DNA of 64,000 nt, from positions 1-64,000 of the forward strand of contig NZ_MQUR01000029.1 of assembly GCF_001953875.1 (NCBI RefSeq), in the 5' to 3' direction. Made by a program: the position numbers and the translations under genes. The stretch's first letter is position 1. The number at the start of each line of letters is the position of its first letter. Below are positions 1 to 9,865 of the stretch, one piece after another. The notes under the pieces were generated by a model. That model saw nothing but the letters and a program-made list of their open reading frames with translations. It did no database searches and was not told the origin of the DNA. Source of the DNA: Streptomyces amritsarensis. Lineage in GTDB: Bacteria; Actinomycetota; Actinomycetes; Streptomycetales; Streptomycetaceae.

Positions 1-130
1 GCGGGCCGCCGCTTCCCGGGGGCGGCGGTCCGTACGGCGAACCGCCCGACGGAGGCGTCGGTTCCTGGGGCTTCTTGCGGAACGGGTCTTCCTCGGGCGG
101 CTGGCCCGGCGGCGGCTGGTCGGTACTCAT
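1..130 (-). CDS. Proline-rich protein, N-terminus only (probable RDD-type membrane protein)
   Basis: Only the first 43 codons lie in the window; the gene runs off the left edge. It begins with ATG at 130 and reads MSTDQPPPGQPPEEDPFRKK, continuing with more proline, glycine and tyrosine. This kind of Pro-rich cytoplasmic leader precedes RDD or DUF4190 membrane domains in many Streptomyces proteins, and the next gene is itself an RDD protein transcribed in the same direction 93 bp upstream. The identity of the missing C-terminal part is therefore an inference from the leader and the neighbour. Confidence 0.6.
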   Translation of the reverse strand, partial: MSTDQPPPGQPPEEDPFRKKPQEPTPPSGGSPYGPPPPGSGGP

Positions 131-223
131 GGCCCGAGTCGAACCCGGGTCCGCCGTCCCCGCAACGGGACCGCGTCCATTCGGGGGGAGCGGCACCCGG
201 GACGAACCTTGCCGGTCACCGCA

Positions 224-1813
224 CTAGCGGGCCACGTACGTCTTGGCGGCCTTGTCGTGCCAGCCCTGGCGGCGGGGTCGGTTCACCAGGCACCACAGGC
301 TGCCGGGCAGGCCCAGGAAGGCGTACACGAGCCAGCGGACCAGGGCCGCGCCGAAGGACGGCGGGCGCAGGGTGGCGGTGGCCAGCACCCGGACCCCCAG
401 CAGCTTCTTGCCCGGGGTGCGGCCCCAGCGGGCGGTGGGCAGCACCTCGTAGAGCACGCCGAAGAGGAGGACGGCCCCGAGGACCAGGCCGAGGCTGCCG
501 GCGATGGTCGAGTCGAACAGCCAGACGGTGGTGGTGCGGCCGCTCGCCCGGGCGGCGTCCACCTTCGCCTGGACGTGGGCGGCGGCCCCGGGCACGAGGG
601 GCCGGGCCACGGCGGCGGCGACGGCGCCGAACACGAGGGAGTCCAGGACCCGGGCGAGCGTACGGCGCACCAGCCCGGCGGGGCGCACGGCCCGGTCGGC
701 CATCCGCTCGAACACCGCCCGCGGCGTCGCGGCGGGGCGGCCGGTACGGGCGCCCGCGCGGGCCTCCTGCGATCCGCGGGGCTCCCAGCCCCCGGGCTTC
801 GACTCCGGCTCCGGCTGCGCCGGGGCGGCGTCCGCGACGGGCTGCGGAACCTTCGGGCGGACCCCGGCGGGCCGGGGTTCCCACACCTCGGGGCGGGCGG
901 GCGCGGGCGCGGCCGGACGTTCGGGGGCGGGGGCGCCGGTGGCGGCGGCGGGGGCGGGAGTGCGGGCGGGGGCGGTGGAGGGTGCGGGGGCGGGAGTACG
1001 GGAGGGTGCGGGGGCCGGGGTCGCCTCGGGCCAGGCGGAGGTGACCCCGGTGGGGCCCGGGCCACCCGTTCCGGGGGCGTCGGGCCACGCCGGGGCCGCG
1101 GGGGCCGCCTGGACCGCTCGGGCCGCCGGGGCCTGCGCGGCCGGGGAGCGGGCCGAGAGGATGCCCGCGGAGGACTGCGCCGGGAGTCTGGCGGGCTCCG
1201 GTGCGGCGGACGGCGTACGGGCCAGGGAGATGCCCGCGGACCGGCCCGACGGCCGGCCCGGCTCCGGCGCGGCCGCCGGCGCGGGGGCCGGTGCCGGTTC
1301 CGATGAAGGGGCGGGGGCCGGGGCGTGTGCGTGTGCGGGTGCCGGGGCCGGGGCGTGTACCGGATCGGCCTCGGGTTCCTGCGGGCTGCCCCACGACACC
1401 CGGCGGTCGCGCGGCCCGCCGAAGCCGGCCTGGTGCACGGGGTCGGCCTGCCACACGGGCGCCTGTGCGGCCGCGGGCTCCGCAGCCGGAGCGGGCCCGG
1501 GGGCGCGTGCGGGAGCCGGCGCGGGCGCGGGTTCCGGGAGCGCCTCGGTCATGGAGGTCTCGTCCAGGAACACCGGCCCCGTCTCGTCGGCGCGGACGGC
1601 GGGCGCGGCGACGGGAGCCGGGGCGGGGAGCGGGCGGACCGGGGCGGGAGCGGGCAGGGGCGTGGGGACGGGTGCGGGCGCCGCCGGGGCAGGGCGGCTC
1701 GTACCCGGGACCCAGGCCGCGCCGTTCCAGTACCGGATGTACCCCGGGATGGACGGATCCGGGTAGTAGCCCTCGCGGGCCGCGTGCTCGCCGTCACCAG
1801 GGGAGGCCGTCAT
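224..1813 (-). CDS. RDD family membrane protein with DUF2510-like N-terminus
   Basis: About 529 residues. The start ATG at 1813 has a GGAG about 9 bases upstream; longer in-frame starts exist but this one places the motif GYYPDPSIPGYIRYWNGAAW, a DUF2510-type domain, close to the N-terminus. Residues from about 40 to 370 are low-complexity Pro/Ala with many PAPAPA runs, probably an unstructured cytoplasmic spacer. The last 130 residues are an RDD domain with the conserved RVLDSLVFGA segment, hydrophobic helices and the GRTPGKKLLGVRV loop. Function is unknown; RDD proteins are small integral membrane proteins, some linked to ion transport. The repetitive spacer generates long open frames on the other strand that are not genes. 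Confidence 0.85.
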   Translation of the reverse strand: MTASPGDGEHAAREGYYPDPSIPGYIRYWNGAAWVPGTSRPAPAAPAPVPTPLPAPAPVRPLPAPAPVAAPAVRADETGPVFLDETSMTEALPEPAPAPAPARAPGPAPAAEPAAAQAPVWQADPVHQAGFGGPRDRRVSWGSPQEPEADPVHAPAPAPAHAHAPAPAPSSEPAPAPAPAAAPEPGRPSGRSAGISLARTPSAAPEPARLPAQSSAGILSARSPAAQAPAARAVQAAPAAPAWPDAPGTGGPGPTGVTSAWPEATPAPAPSRTPAPAPSTAPARTPAPAAATGAPAPERPAAPAPARPEVWEPRPAGVRPKVPQPVADAAPAQPEPESKPGGWEPRGSQEARAGARTGRPAATPRAVFERMADRAVRPAGLVRRTLARVLDSLVFGAVAAAVARPLVPGAAAHVQAKVDAARASGRTTTVWLFDSTIAGSLGLVLGAVLLFGVLYEVLPTARWGRTPGKKLLGVRVLATATLRPPSFGAALVRWLVYAFLGLPGSLWCLVNRPRRQGWHDKAAKTYVAR

Positions 1814-2070
1814 GTCCCCAACTCCGATCGTGGCTTGAGGCTTGTGCAAGGGGAGGACCATAGCCAAGAACCGCCCCCCGACAGGTCCGGTAACGGGAGA
1901 ATCCAAGCCATTGAGCGAACGTCACTCCCCACGGCGGTTTTCGGTCAGCCGACAGGATCCGGCCAATCTCGCGTTCGTCGCCGGAAGTCGCGTCATACCC
2001 GGGCACATCGGAGCTCTCTGCGGGTGTGGGGTGCCATCCGGCCCCCCGCACCGACCGAAGTGAGGCCGTC

Positions 2071-2550
2071 ATGCACCACCCCGTCATCGAGCGCGAGCTG
2101 GAACTGAAGCTGGTCCTTTCACCGGAGCGCAGCATCCCCGTCCCGGCGCGCCTGCTCTACCTCACGGAAGACCCGTACGCCGTCCACGTCACCTTCCACA
2201 CGGGCTCCAGCGCCCCGGTCTACTGGACCTTCGCCCGCGAACTGCTCGTCGAGGGGGTGTTCCGTCCCTGCGGGCACGGCGACGTCCGGATCTGGCCCAC
2301 GAAGGTCGACAACGAGACGGTGCTCTGCATGGCGCTCAGCTCCCCCGACGGCGACGCCCTCCTGGAGGCTCCGGCCCTCGCCGTGTCGGCCTGGCTGGAG
2401 CGGACCCTGCGGGTCGTGCCGCCCGGCAGCGAGTCGGAGCGGCTCGGCCTGGACGCGGCGCTGGCCGAGCTGCTCACCCCGACCCCGGCGGACGACCTGT
2501 GGCTGCGCGATCCGTGGCCGTCGGACGAGTCGGCGGACGGGGACCTGTGA
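2071..2550 (+). CDS. ssgG: SsgA-like sporulation/cell division protein
   Basis: 159 residues. SsgA-like proteins are actinomycete-specific and control septum placement, peptidoglycan remodelling or spore separation in aerial hyphae. Family features visible here are VIERELELKLVL at the N-terminus, the central PYAVHVTFHTG and YWTFARELL segments, GDVRIWP, and the C-terminal AWLERTLRVVPPGSE. ATG at 2071 is preferred over an earlier in-frame ATG at 2026 because it gives the usual family N-terminus (MHHPVIERE) and follows a GTGAGG ribosome-binding sequence. From memory, ssgG of S. coelicolor lies next to an RDD protein and an FAD-linked oxidase as here, which is the basis for the symbol. It is convergent with the oxidase gene, with a hairpin between them. 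Confidence 0.85.
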   Translation: MHHPVIERELELKLVLSPERSIPVPARLLYLTEDPYAVHVTFHTGSSAPVYWTFARELLVEGVFRPCGHGDVRIWPTKVDNETVLCMALSSPDGDALLEAPALAVSAWLERTLRVVPPGSESERLGLDAALAELLTPTPADDLWLRDPWPSDESADGDL

Positions 2551-2574
2551 TGACGCACGGTCCCCGGACCCCCG

Positions 2575-2603
2575 GCGGCGGCCGCAGACCGGGCGGCCGC
2601 CGC
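2575..2603. terminator. Hairpin between convergent genes
   Basis: An 11-bp perfect inverted repeat (GCGGCGGCCGC and its complement) with a 7-base loop sits between the ends of ssgG and the FAD oxidase gene. It could terminate transcription in both directions. There is no T-run, which is common for Streptomyces terminators. Confidence 0.6.
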
Positions 2604-2633
2604 GGGCGGGGCGGCCACCTCCGCCTCATACGC

Positions 2634-4016
2634 TCAGAAGAGCTTGCCCGGGTTGAGGAGTCCCAGTGGATCGAAGGCCTGCTTGACGGCGCGCTGCATC
2701 TCCACTCCGACCGGGCCGAGTTCACGCGCCAGCCATTCCTTCTTCAGGACGCCGACCCCGTGTTCGCCGGTGATGGTGCCGCCGAGGGAGAGGCCGAGGT
2801 CCATGATTTCGCCGAAGGACCGGCGGGCCCGGCGCGTCTCGTCCTCGTCGGCCGGGTCGAAGCAGACGATCGGGTGGGTGTTGCCGTCGCCGGCGTGCGC
2901 GCAGACGCCGATGACCAGGCCCTGGGCGCGGGCGATGGCGGCGGTCCCGTCGAGCATCTCCCCGAGCCGCGAGCGCGGCACGCACACGTCGTCGATCATC
3001 GTGGCGGGCCGGAGCGCCTCCAGGGCGGGGAAGGCCATCCGGCGCGCCTGGAGCAGCAGTTCCGACTCCGCCTGGTCCTCGGCGGGCACGACGGCGGTGG
3101 CGCCGGCGGCGGCGCACAGCTCCCCCACGGCGGCGAGGTCCTCGGGGGCGTGCGGGGTGTCGAAGGCGGCGAGCAGCAGCGCCTCGGTGGCCTCGGGCAG
3201 GCCCATCTTCCCGAGGGTGTTGACGGCGTGGACGGTCGTACGGTCCATCAGTTCCAGCAGGGAGGGCGTCAGTCCGGCCTCCATGACGGCGCAGACGGCG
3301 TCGCAGGCGGCGGCCACGGAGGGGAACTCGGCGGCCAGGGCCAGCTGCCGGGGCGGCGCCGGCTTGAGGGCGAGGACGGCCTGGACGACGATGCCGAGGC
3401 TGCCTTCGGAGCCGACGAAGAGCCGGGTGAGGTCGTATCCGGCGACGCCCTTGGCGGTGCGCCGGCCGGTGCGCAGCAGCCGCCCGTCCGCCAGCACGAC
3501 GTCGAGGCCGAGCACGTACTCGGCGGTGACCCCGTACTTGACGCAGCACAGGCCGCCCGAGGCGGTGCCGATGTTGCCGCCGATGGTGCACTGCTCCCAG
3601 CTGGAGGGGTCGGGCGGGTAGCACAGCCCCTGTTCGGCGACGGCCCGTGAGAGGACGGCGTTGACCACGCCCGGCTCGACGACGGCGATCCGGTCGACGG
3701 CGCTGATCTCGAGGATCCGGTCCATCTTCACCAGGGACAGCACGATGCAGCCGTCGGAGGCGTTGGCTCCGCCCGACAGGCCCGTACGGGCGCCCTGCGG
3801 GACCACGGGGACCCGCAGGGCGGTAGCGGTGCGCATGACGTGCTGCACCTGTTCGACGGTCCGGGGCAGGACGACGACCGCCGGGGTGCCGGCGGCGCAG
3901 AAGCTGGCCATGTCGGTGGCGTAGGAGGCGGTCACCTGCGGGTCGGTGAGCAGGGCGTCGGCGGGGAGCCCTTCGAGGAGGCTCGCTCGCAGGCGTGCGG
4001 AGAGGTCATCATCCAT
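2634..4016 (-). CDS. FAD-binding oxidase, GlcD / D-lactate dehydrogenase type
   Basis: 460 residues, typical of the vanillyl-alcohol-oxidase flavoprotein family that oxidises 2-hydroxyacids such as glycolate or D-lactate. The PCMH FAD-binding domain (about 35-220) shows VVPQGARTGLSGGANAS and later IGGNIGTASGG, both contacting FAD. The C-terminal cap (about 230-460) has the conserved GTITGEHGVGVLKKEW and ends NPGKLF, as in GlcD and Dld. No signal peptide or membrane segment is visible, so it should be cytoplasmic. The ATG at 4016 is the first plausible start; the frame stays open much further upstream because of GC bias. It is divergent from the TPR gene across 96 bp. The exact substrate cannot be read from the sequence. 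Confidence 0.88.
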   Translation of the reverse strand: MDDDLSARLRASLLEGLPADALLTDPQVTASYATDMASFCAAGTPAVVVLPRTVEQVQHVMRTATALRVPVVPQGARTGLSGGANASDGCIVLSLVKMDRILEISAVDRIAVVEPGVVNAVLSRAVAEQGLCYPPDPSSWEQCTIGGNIGTASGGLCCVKYGVTAEYVLGLDVVLADGRLLRTGRRTAKGVAGYDLTRLFVGSEGSLGIVVQAVLALKPAPPRQLALAAEFPSVAAACDAVCAVMEAGLTPSLLELMDRTTVHAVNTLGKMGLPEATEALLLAAFDTPHAPEDLAAVGELCAAAGATAVVPAEDQAESELLLQARRMAFPALEALRPATMIDDVCVPRSRLGEMLDGTAAIARAQGLVIGVCAHAGDGNTHPIVCFDPADEDETRRARRSFGEIMDLGLSLGGTITGEHGVGVLKKEWLARELGPVGVEMQRAVKQAFDPLGLLNPGKLF

Positions 4017-4112
4017 GGGGCCAGCGTGGCAGCCGGGGCCATCGGTGTGAACACGCCCGCGCACGTCTTCGGACATCTCGGCGCGCTCTTCATATTGACG
4101 CACAGTGACCCC

Positions 4113-5618
4113 ATGGACCGTTTCGACGAGGATTCGCAGACGCCGGCGCCGCCCGTGACCTTCACCGGCCGCAAGACGCTCGTGGCCGCCGGGGTGGCGG
4201 TGGTCCTGATCGCCGGGGCCCTGTTGATCCGGCCGGCCCGGACCGGTGACGACGCCCGTCCGCCGGGGCCGAGCGAACGCGCCGCCACGGCGGTGGGCAT
4301 GGGCGCGCCCGCCGCGGCCGCGGACGTGGTGGCGCTCGTGGCGGACCGGGAGAAATGGGTGGCCTCGCACGCCGACGACGACGCGTCGTGGGCGGTCCTC
4401 GGCTCCGCCTACCTGGAGCAGGCGCGGCGGACCGCGGACTCGGCCTGGTACCCGAAGGCGGAGAAGGCACTGAAGCGGTCGCTTGAGGTGCGCCCCGCGG
4501 AGAAGGGCAACTTCGACGCGATGACGGCGATGGGCTCGCTGGCCAATGCGCGGCGGGACTTCGGGACCGGCAGGAAGTGGGGCGAGCTGGTACGGGCGCA
4601 GGCGCCGCGGCGGTGGACGGCGTACCCGGTGCTGGTGGACGCGTACACGGGGCTCGGCGACTACAAGGGCGCCCAGAAGGCGATGGAGGTGCTGCTGGAG
4701 CTGCGGCCGGGGCTGGCGGCGCACGTCAGGGCCTCGCAGGTGTACCGGGACCGGGGCTGGCGCGAGGACGCGGTGGTGTCGATGGAGTCGGCGGCGGCCG
4801 CGGCGAAGGCTCCTGCGGAGAAGGCGTACGCGCTGTTCCGGCTCGGTGAGCTGTCGTGGGAGCGGGGCGACCCGGTGGAGGCGCTGCGCCAGTACGAGGG
4901 GGCGCTGCGGACGGATCCGGCGCAGGCGGAGGCGCTGGCGGGCCGGGCGCGGGCGCTGGCGGCGCTGGGGCGCGGCGGGGAGGCGGTGCGGGACTACCGG
5001 ATGGCGTTGGGCCGGACGCCGGTGCCGCAGCTGGCGCGGGAGCTGGGCGAGCTGTTGGAGTCGCTGGGCCGGGAGGAGGAGGCGCGTGCGCAGTACGAGG
5101 CGGTGGAGACGATGGCGGTCCGGGACGGCGCGAACGGGGTGGACGACGACGTGGTCCTGGGCCTGTACGAGGCGGATCACGGGGATCCGGCGGCCGCGGT
5201 GCGGCGTCTGTCGCAGGAGTGGGAGCGGCACAAGAGCATGCAGGCCGCGGACGCGCTGGGGTGGGCGCTGCACCGGGCGGGTGATCACACGGCGGCGCTG
5301 GAGTACGCGAAGAAGGCGACGGAGCCGGGGCTGCGCAGTGCCGACTTCGCCTACCACCGGGCGATGATCGAGCGGGCCCTCGGCGACGAGGCGGGGGCGC
5401 GGCGGCACCTGCAGGAGGCGCTGCGGACGAACCCGTACTTCTCACCGGTGCGCGGGCCGCTGGCGAAGGAGGCGCTGGCGGCGATCGGGCAGCCGCCGCC
5501 GGGCGGCCCGGAGCACCTTCAGCCGGTCACGCCGTGGGTCGAACCGGAGCTCCCGAAGCCCAACCCCCAGCCGTCGCCGAAGCCGTCGGCGAAGCCGTCC
5601 CCGTCAGCCACTCGCTGA
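4113..5618 (+). CDS. Membrane-anchored tetratricopeptide repeat protein
   Basis: 501 residues. The N-terminus is cytoplasmic and short, followed by one membrane segment at about 22-40 (TLVAAGVAVVLIAGALLI), then a long extracytoplasmic part. Residues about 90-450 consist of TPR-like helical pairs, for example DASWAVLGSAYLEQARR, EKAYALFRLGELSWERGD and AEALAGRARALAALGRGGEA, a scaffold for protein-protein contact. The C-terminus is a Pro/Lys/Ser tail (PKPSPKPSAKPSPSATR). ATG at 4113 puts the membrane segment near the N-terminus and lies 17 bases after a CATATT element that could be a -10 box; no good Shine-Dalgarno sequence is present. Partner and function are unknown. Confidence 0.85.
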   Translation: MDRFDEDSQTPAPPVTFTGRKTLVAAGVAVVLIAGALLIRPARTGDDARPPGPSERAATAVGMGAPAAAADVVALVADREKWVASHADDDASWAVLGSAYLEQARRTADSAWYPKAEKALKRSLEVRPAEKGNFDAMTAMGSLANARRDFGTGRKWGELVRAQAPRRWTAYPVLVDAYTGLGDYKGAQKAMEVLLELRPGLAAHVRASQVYRDRGWREDAVVSMESAAAAAKAPAEKAYALFRLGELSWERGDPVEALRQYEGALRTDPAQAEALAGRARALAALGRGGEAVRDYRMALGRTPVPQLARELGELLESLGREEEARAQYEAVETMAVRDGANGVDDDVVLGLYEADHGDPAAAVRRLSQEWERHKSMQAADALGWALHRAGDHTAALEYAKKATEPGLRSADFAYHRAMIERALGDEAGARRHLQEALRTNPYFSPVRGPLAKEALAAIGQPPPGGPEHLQPVTPWVEPELPKPNPQPSPKPSAKPSPSATR

Positions 5619-5744
5619 CGCGCCGCACCCGGCGCGGTCGAGGTGCCTGCGGGGCCCGCCGGGCCGCAGGGCCGACGACGGCGCGGCCCGCGACGCGCCG
5701 CAGGCGGCCAGGGCCTGCTCCGCGGCGGGGCCTCCCCGTCACCC

Positions 5745-5960
5745 CGGCGCGGCCCGGCGCAGCCGTGCGGCCCGGACGCATGGCTCGGCACGGCCGGGTG
5801 GGGCGGCCCGGCGCAGCCGTGCGGCACCGGCTCGGCGCAGCCGGGTGACACGCGCGGCGCAGCCGGGTGACACCGCTCGGCGCCGCCGTAGGCACGCTCC
5901 GGCACGGCCGGGTGGCACGGCCCGGCGCAGCCGGGTGACACGCCCCGGCACGGCCGGCGT
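5745..5960. repeat. Cluster of imperfect CGGCGCAGCCGGGTGACACG-type repeats
   Basis: The gene-free stretch 5619-6128 between the TPR gene and hppD is dominated by short imperfect repeats. The best copies are GGCCCGGCGCAGCCGTGCGG (twice) and GGCGCAGCCGGGTGACAC (three times), with several related CGGCACGGCCGG units between them. Spacing is irregular, about 20-55 bp, so it is not a strict tandem array. No coding function is supported. The rest of 5619-6128 holds only the hppD terminator. Confidence 0.6.
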
Positions 5961-6084
5961 GGGCGGCGGGGGTGGGGCCGCGCGTGCGGCCCGGGGCGCG
6001 GGCGGGCGCCGCGCCGGCCCACTCCCCTCCGGAGGGCACCACGCGGCGGCGTGTCGCCACGCGCACCGGGCCGACGGCAGCCCG

Positions 6085-6110
6085 AGGCCCCCGGCCGGAG
6101 CCGGGGGCCT
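6085..6110 (-). terminator. hppD terminator
   Basis: A perfect 11-bp stem (AGGCCCCCGGC with its complement) closed by a CGGA tetraloop lies 19 bases beyond the stop codon of hppD. It has the form of a Streptomyces factor-independent terminator lacking a T-run. Confidence 0.75.
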
Positions 6111-6128
6111 GAAGGCATGCGTGCAGCC

Positions 6129-7384
<1,256 letters not shown>

Positions 7385-7425
7385 ATGACCACCCACGGGC
7401 ACGTGTGGGGCACCCGGAGGCATCC

Positions 7426-7908
7426 ATGGGCATCGACGATCTCGACGGCCGGCTCATCGTCCTGCTGGCCCGTGAGCCCCGGATCGGGGTGCTGGAGGCC
7501 TCGCGCCGGCTGGGCGTGGCCCGCGGGACGGTGCAGGCGCGCCTGGACCGGCTCCAGTCCACCGGGGTGATCCGCGGGTTCGGCCCGCAGGTCGACCCGA
7601 CGGCCCTCGGCTATCCGGTGACCGCCTTCGCGACGCTGGAGATCAAGCAGGGGCAGGGGGCCGACGTACGGGCACACCTGGACGGCGTCCCGGAGGTACT
7701 GGAGCTGCACACCACCACCGGGCACGGGGACATGCTGTGCCGGCTGGTGGCGCGCTCGAACGCCGATCTCCAGCGCGTGATCGACCGCGTCGTGGGCTTC
7801 GACGGGATCGTCCGGGCCTCGACGGCGATCGTGATGGAGAACCCGGTGCCCTTCCGGATCATCCCGCTGGTGCAGCAGGCCGCGGAGGACGACGCCCGGC
7901 CCCAGTGA
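7426..7908 (+). CDS. AsnC/Lrp family transcriptional regulator
   Basis: 160 residues. The N-terminal HTH (about 1-55: DDLDGRLIVLLAREPRIGVL, then RRLGVARGTVQARLDRLQ) is followed by an Lrp-type effector-binding (RAM) domain with the central GHGDMLCRLVARSNADLQ segment. ATG at 7426 is preceded at 5 bases by GGAGG; an in-frame upstream ATG lacks such a site. It is divergent from hppD, with candidate operator repeats between them, so control of tyrosine breakdown by an amino acid or 2-oxoacid ligand is the likely role. A winged-helix gene begins 36 bp downstream in the same frame. Confidence 0.9.
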   Translation: MGIDDLDGRLIVLLAREPRIGVLEASRRLGVARGTVQARLDRLQSTGVIRGFGPQVDPTALGYPVTAFATLEIKQGQGADVRAHLDGVPEVLELHTTTGHGDMLCRLVARSNADLQRVIDRVVGFDGIVRASTAIVMENPVPFRIIPLVQQAAEDDARPQ

Positions 7909-7944
7909 CGCGACGGGGCGCGAAGGCCTCCGCACAACAGCCCC

Positions 7945-8454
7945 ATGCGGATGCGGCTGCTGGCCGCGCTGCGCCGGGAAGGCCCGGCCACCGCCTCGCA
8001 ACTCGCCGAGCGCTTCGGGGAGTCCAGCGGATCCACCAGCTACCACCTGCGCCAGCTCGCCGCACACGGCTTCGTCGAGGACGCGCCCGGGCACGGCAAG
8101 GGCCGGGAGCGCTGGTGGCAGGCCGTGCACGAGGGCACCGGCTTCGACGGGTCGCTGATCCACGACGCCGACCCGGCCACGAGCGGCGCGGCAGCGGTCT
8201 TCCTCCAGACCGTCGCCGCGAACCACGCCCAGGAGGTCTCCGCCTGGATCTCCGAGGCCCAGGAGCGGCTGGGCCGCTGGGAACGGGGCGCCGATCTCAG
8301 CGACTTCACCCTGCGGCTGACGCCCGGGCAGAGCGAGGAGCTGGTCGGCCGCCTGCACGACCTGGTCAACACCTACAGGGGCTTTCCCGAGACCGAGGGC
8401 ACCCGGACCGTCCGTATCCACACGCACGTCCTCCCGGGCCCCGCGTCCGAGTAG
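7945..8454 (+). CDS. ArsR-type winged-helix transcriptional regulator
   Basis: 169 residues. The winged-helix domain occupies about 1-60: RMRLLAALRREGPATASQLA, then ESSGSTSYHLRQLAAHGFVE, then a basic wing (PGHGKGRERWW). The C-terminal 100 residues form a helical domain typical of HTH_20/ArsR proteins that sit beside MFS exporters. The usual leader before RMRLLAAL (the conserved LAHPLR region) is missing, because the preceding gene's stop lies in the same frame and no other start codon is available; the protein is therefore short at its N-terminus. It probably regulates the MFS gene beginning 76 bp downstream. Confidence 0.8.
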   Translation: MRMRLLAALRREGPATASQLAERFGESSGSTSYHLRQLAAHGFVEDAPGHGKGRERWWQAVHEGTGFDGSLIHDADPATSGAAAVFLQTVAANHAQEVSAWISEAQERLGRWERGADLSDFTLRLTPGQSEELVGRLHDLVNTYRGFPETEGTRTVRIHTHVLPGPASE

Positions 8455-8530
8455 CGGCCCCCCGTCCGGCTCCGCCCGCCCCACCCGCTGCCGCACCGCG
8501 CAACCAGCCGCCGCACCGAAGGAGTTCGCC

Positions 8531-9865
8531 GTGCCCGCCGTCGCCCCTGCCCGCAGCCGGCCGTTACGCTCCGCGAGCCGGCGTCCGCTGGCCGCCGTAC
8601 TGGCCGCCAACGCCGTGTCCACAGCCGGCAGTTCACTCACCCTCATCGGCGTCCCGTGGTTCGTCCTCCAGACCACCGGCAGCGCCGGCCGGGCCGGGGT
8701 CGTCGCCTTCTGCGCCACCCTGCCGGTCATCGTGGCAGCCCTGGTCGGCGGACCGGTCATCGACCGGATCGGCCGCCGCCGGGTCTCCGCCGCCTCCGAC
8801 CTGGTCTGCGGCCTGTCGGTCGGCACGATCCCGCTGCTGCACCACCTGGGCCTGCTGGAGTTCTGGATGCTGTGCGCGCTGATGGCCGTCGGCGGCCTCG
8901 TGCACACCCCCGGACTGACCGCCCGGGGCGTGCTCCTGCCGAACCTCGCCGAGCACGCCGGCACCCCCCTCGCCCGGGCCGCGGGCCTCTACGACGCGGT
9001 CTCGCGCGGTGCGCGGATGGTCGGGGCCGCGGTGGCCGGCGTACTGATCGCGGCGTTCGGCGCCGAGACCGTGCTGCTGCTGGACGCGGTCACCTTCGGG
9101 GTGTCGGCGCTGCTCGTGTGCGCCTTCCTGCGCGGCGTCCCGGCCGCCGAGCCGCAACGGGCCGCGGGCAAGGTCTCGTTCGCCGCCTATCGGGCCGAAC
9201 TCGCCGAGGGCTGGGCGTTCCTGACCCGCTCCCGGCTGCTGCTGGGCATCACGGTGATGGTCATGATGACCAACGGCCTCGACCAGGGCTGGTCCTCGGT
9301 CCTGCTGCCCGTGCACGGCCGGGACGTCCTCGGCGGCGCCACCACGATCGGCCTGATGATCTCCCTCTTCGGCGGCTTCGCCCTGCTGGGCGCCCTGCTC
9401 TACGGGGCGTGGGGCGAGCGGTTCCCGCGCCGGGCGGTGTTCGCGGCGGCCTTTCTGGTGTCCGGCGCGACCCGGTACGCGGTCGCCGCGCTCACCGACA
9501 CAGCACTGCCGCTCGCCGTGACGATGGCGCTGGCCGGGCTGGGCGTGGGCATGCTGAACCCGATCCTGTCCACGGTCATGTACGAGCGGGTCCCGGAGGA
9601 GCTGCGCAGCCGTGTCGCGGGGGTGACCACGGCGGGCTGCGAGCTGACCATGCCGGTGGGCGGACTGGCCGCGGGCCTGCTCGTCGACGGCTTCGGGGTG
9701 GGCACCGCGCTGCTGCTGTTCGGCGGCACGTACCTGCTCACGACGCTCGCGCCGCTGGTCTTCCCGGCCTGGCGCGGGATGGAGTGGCCGCAGGTCAGCA
9801 GGACGGGGCCGGCTCTCCCCGGTTCAGTGCGCGAAGAGCGTTCACCGCATCCGTCAGCGAAGTGA
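8531..9865 (+). CDS. MFS transporter (drug/metabolite exporter type)
   Basis: 444 residues with about 12 hydrophobic segments, including the family loop motif GGPVIDRIGRRRVS between helices 2 and 3. The start is GTG at 8531 after an AAGGAG site 6 bases upstream. Codon 12 is TTA (8564-8566), a leucine codon that in Streptomyces needs the developmentally expressed bldA tRNA. The preceding winged-helix gene is a probable local regulator. The last 71 bp overlap the convergent Lon-type protease gene, so the C-terminal tail (from about residue 420) is encoded opposite that protease. The substrate is unknown. Confidence 0.88.
   Translation: MPAVAPARSRPLRSASRRPLAAVLAANAVSTAGSSLTLIGVPWFVLQTTGSAGRAGVVAFCATLPVIVAALVGGPVIDRIGRRRVSAASDLVCGLSVGTIPLLHHLGLLEFWMLCALMAVGGLVHTPGLTARGVLLPNLAEHAGTPLARAAGLYDAVSRGARMVGAAVAGVLIAAFGAETVLLLDAVTFGVSALLVCAFLRGVPAAEPQRAAGKVSFAAYRAELAEGWAFLTRSRLLLGITVMVMMTNGLDQGWSSVLLPVHGRDVLGGATTIGLMISLFGGFALLGALLYGAWGERFPRRAVFAAAFLVSGATRYAVAALTDTALPLAVTMALAGLGVGMLNPILSTVMYERVPEELRSRVAGVTTAGCELTMPVGGLAAGLLVDGFGVGTALLLFGGTYLLTTLAPLVFPAWRGMEWPQVSRTGPALPGSVREERSPHPSAK

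Noticed and set aside
4017..5408. In-frame N-terminal extension of the FAD oxidase
   Set aside because: The extension is opposite the TPR gene and is Arg/Pro-rich; the family N-terminus starts at the ATG at 4016.
5745..5960. Possible CRISPR array
   Set aside because: Repeats are imperfect, spacing varies from about 20 to 55 bp, and no cas gene is present.
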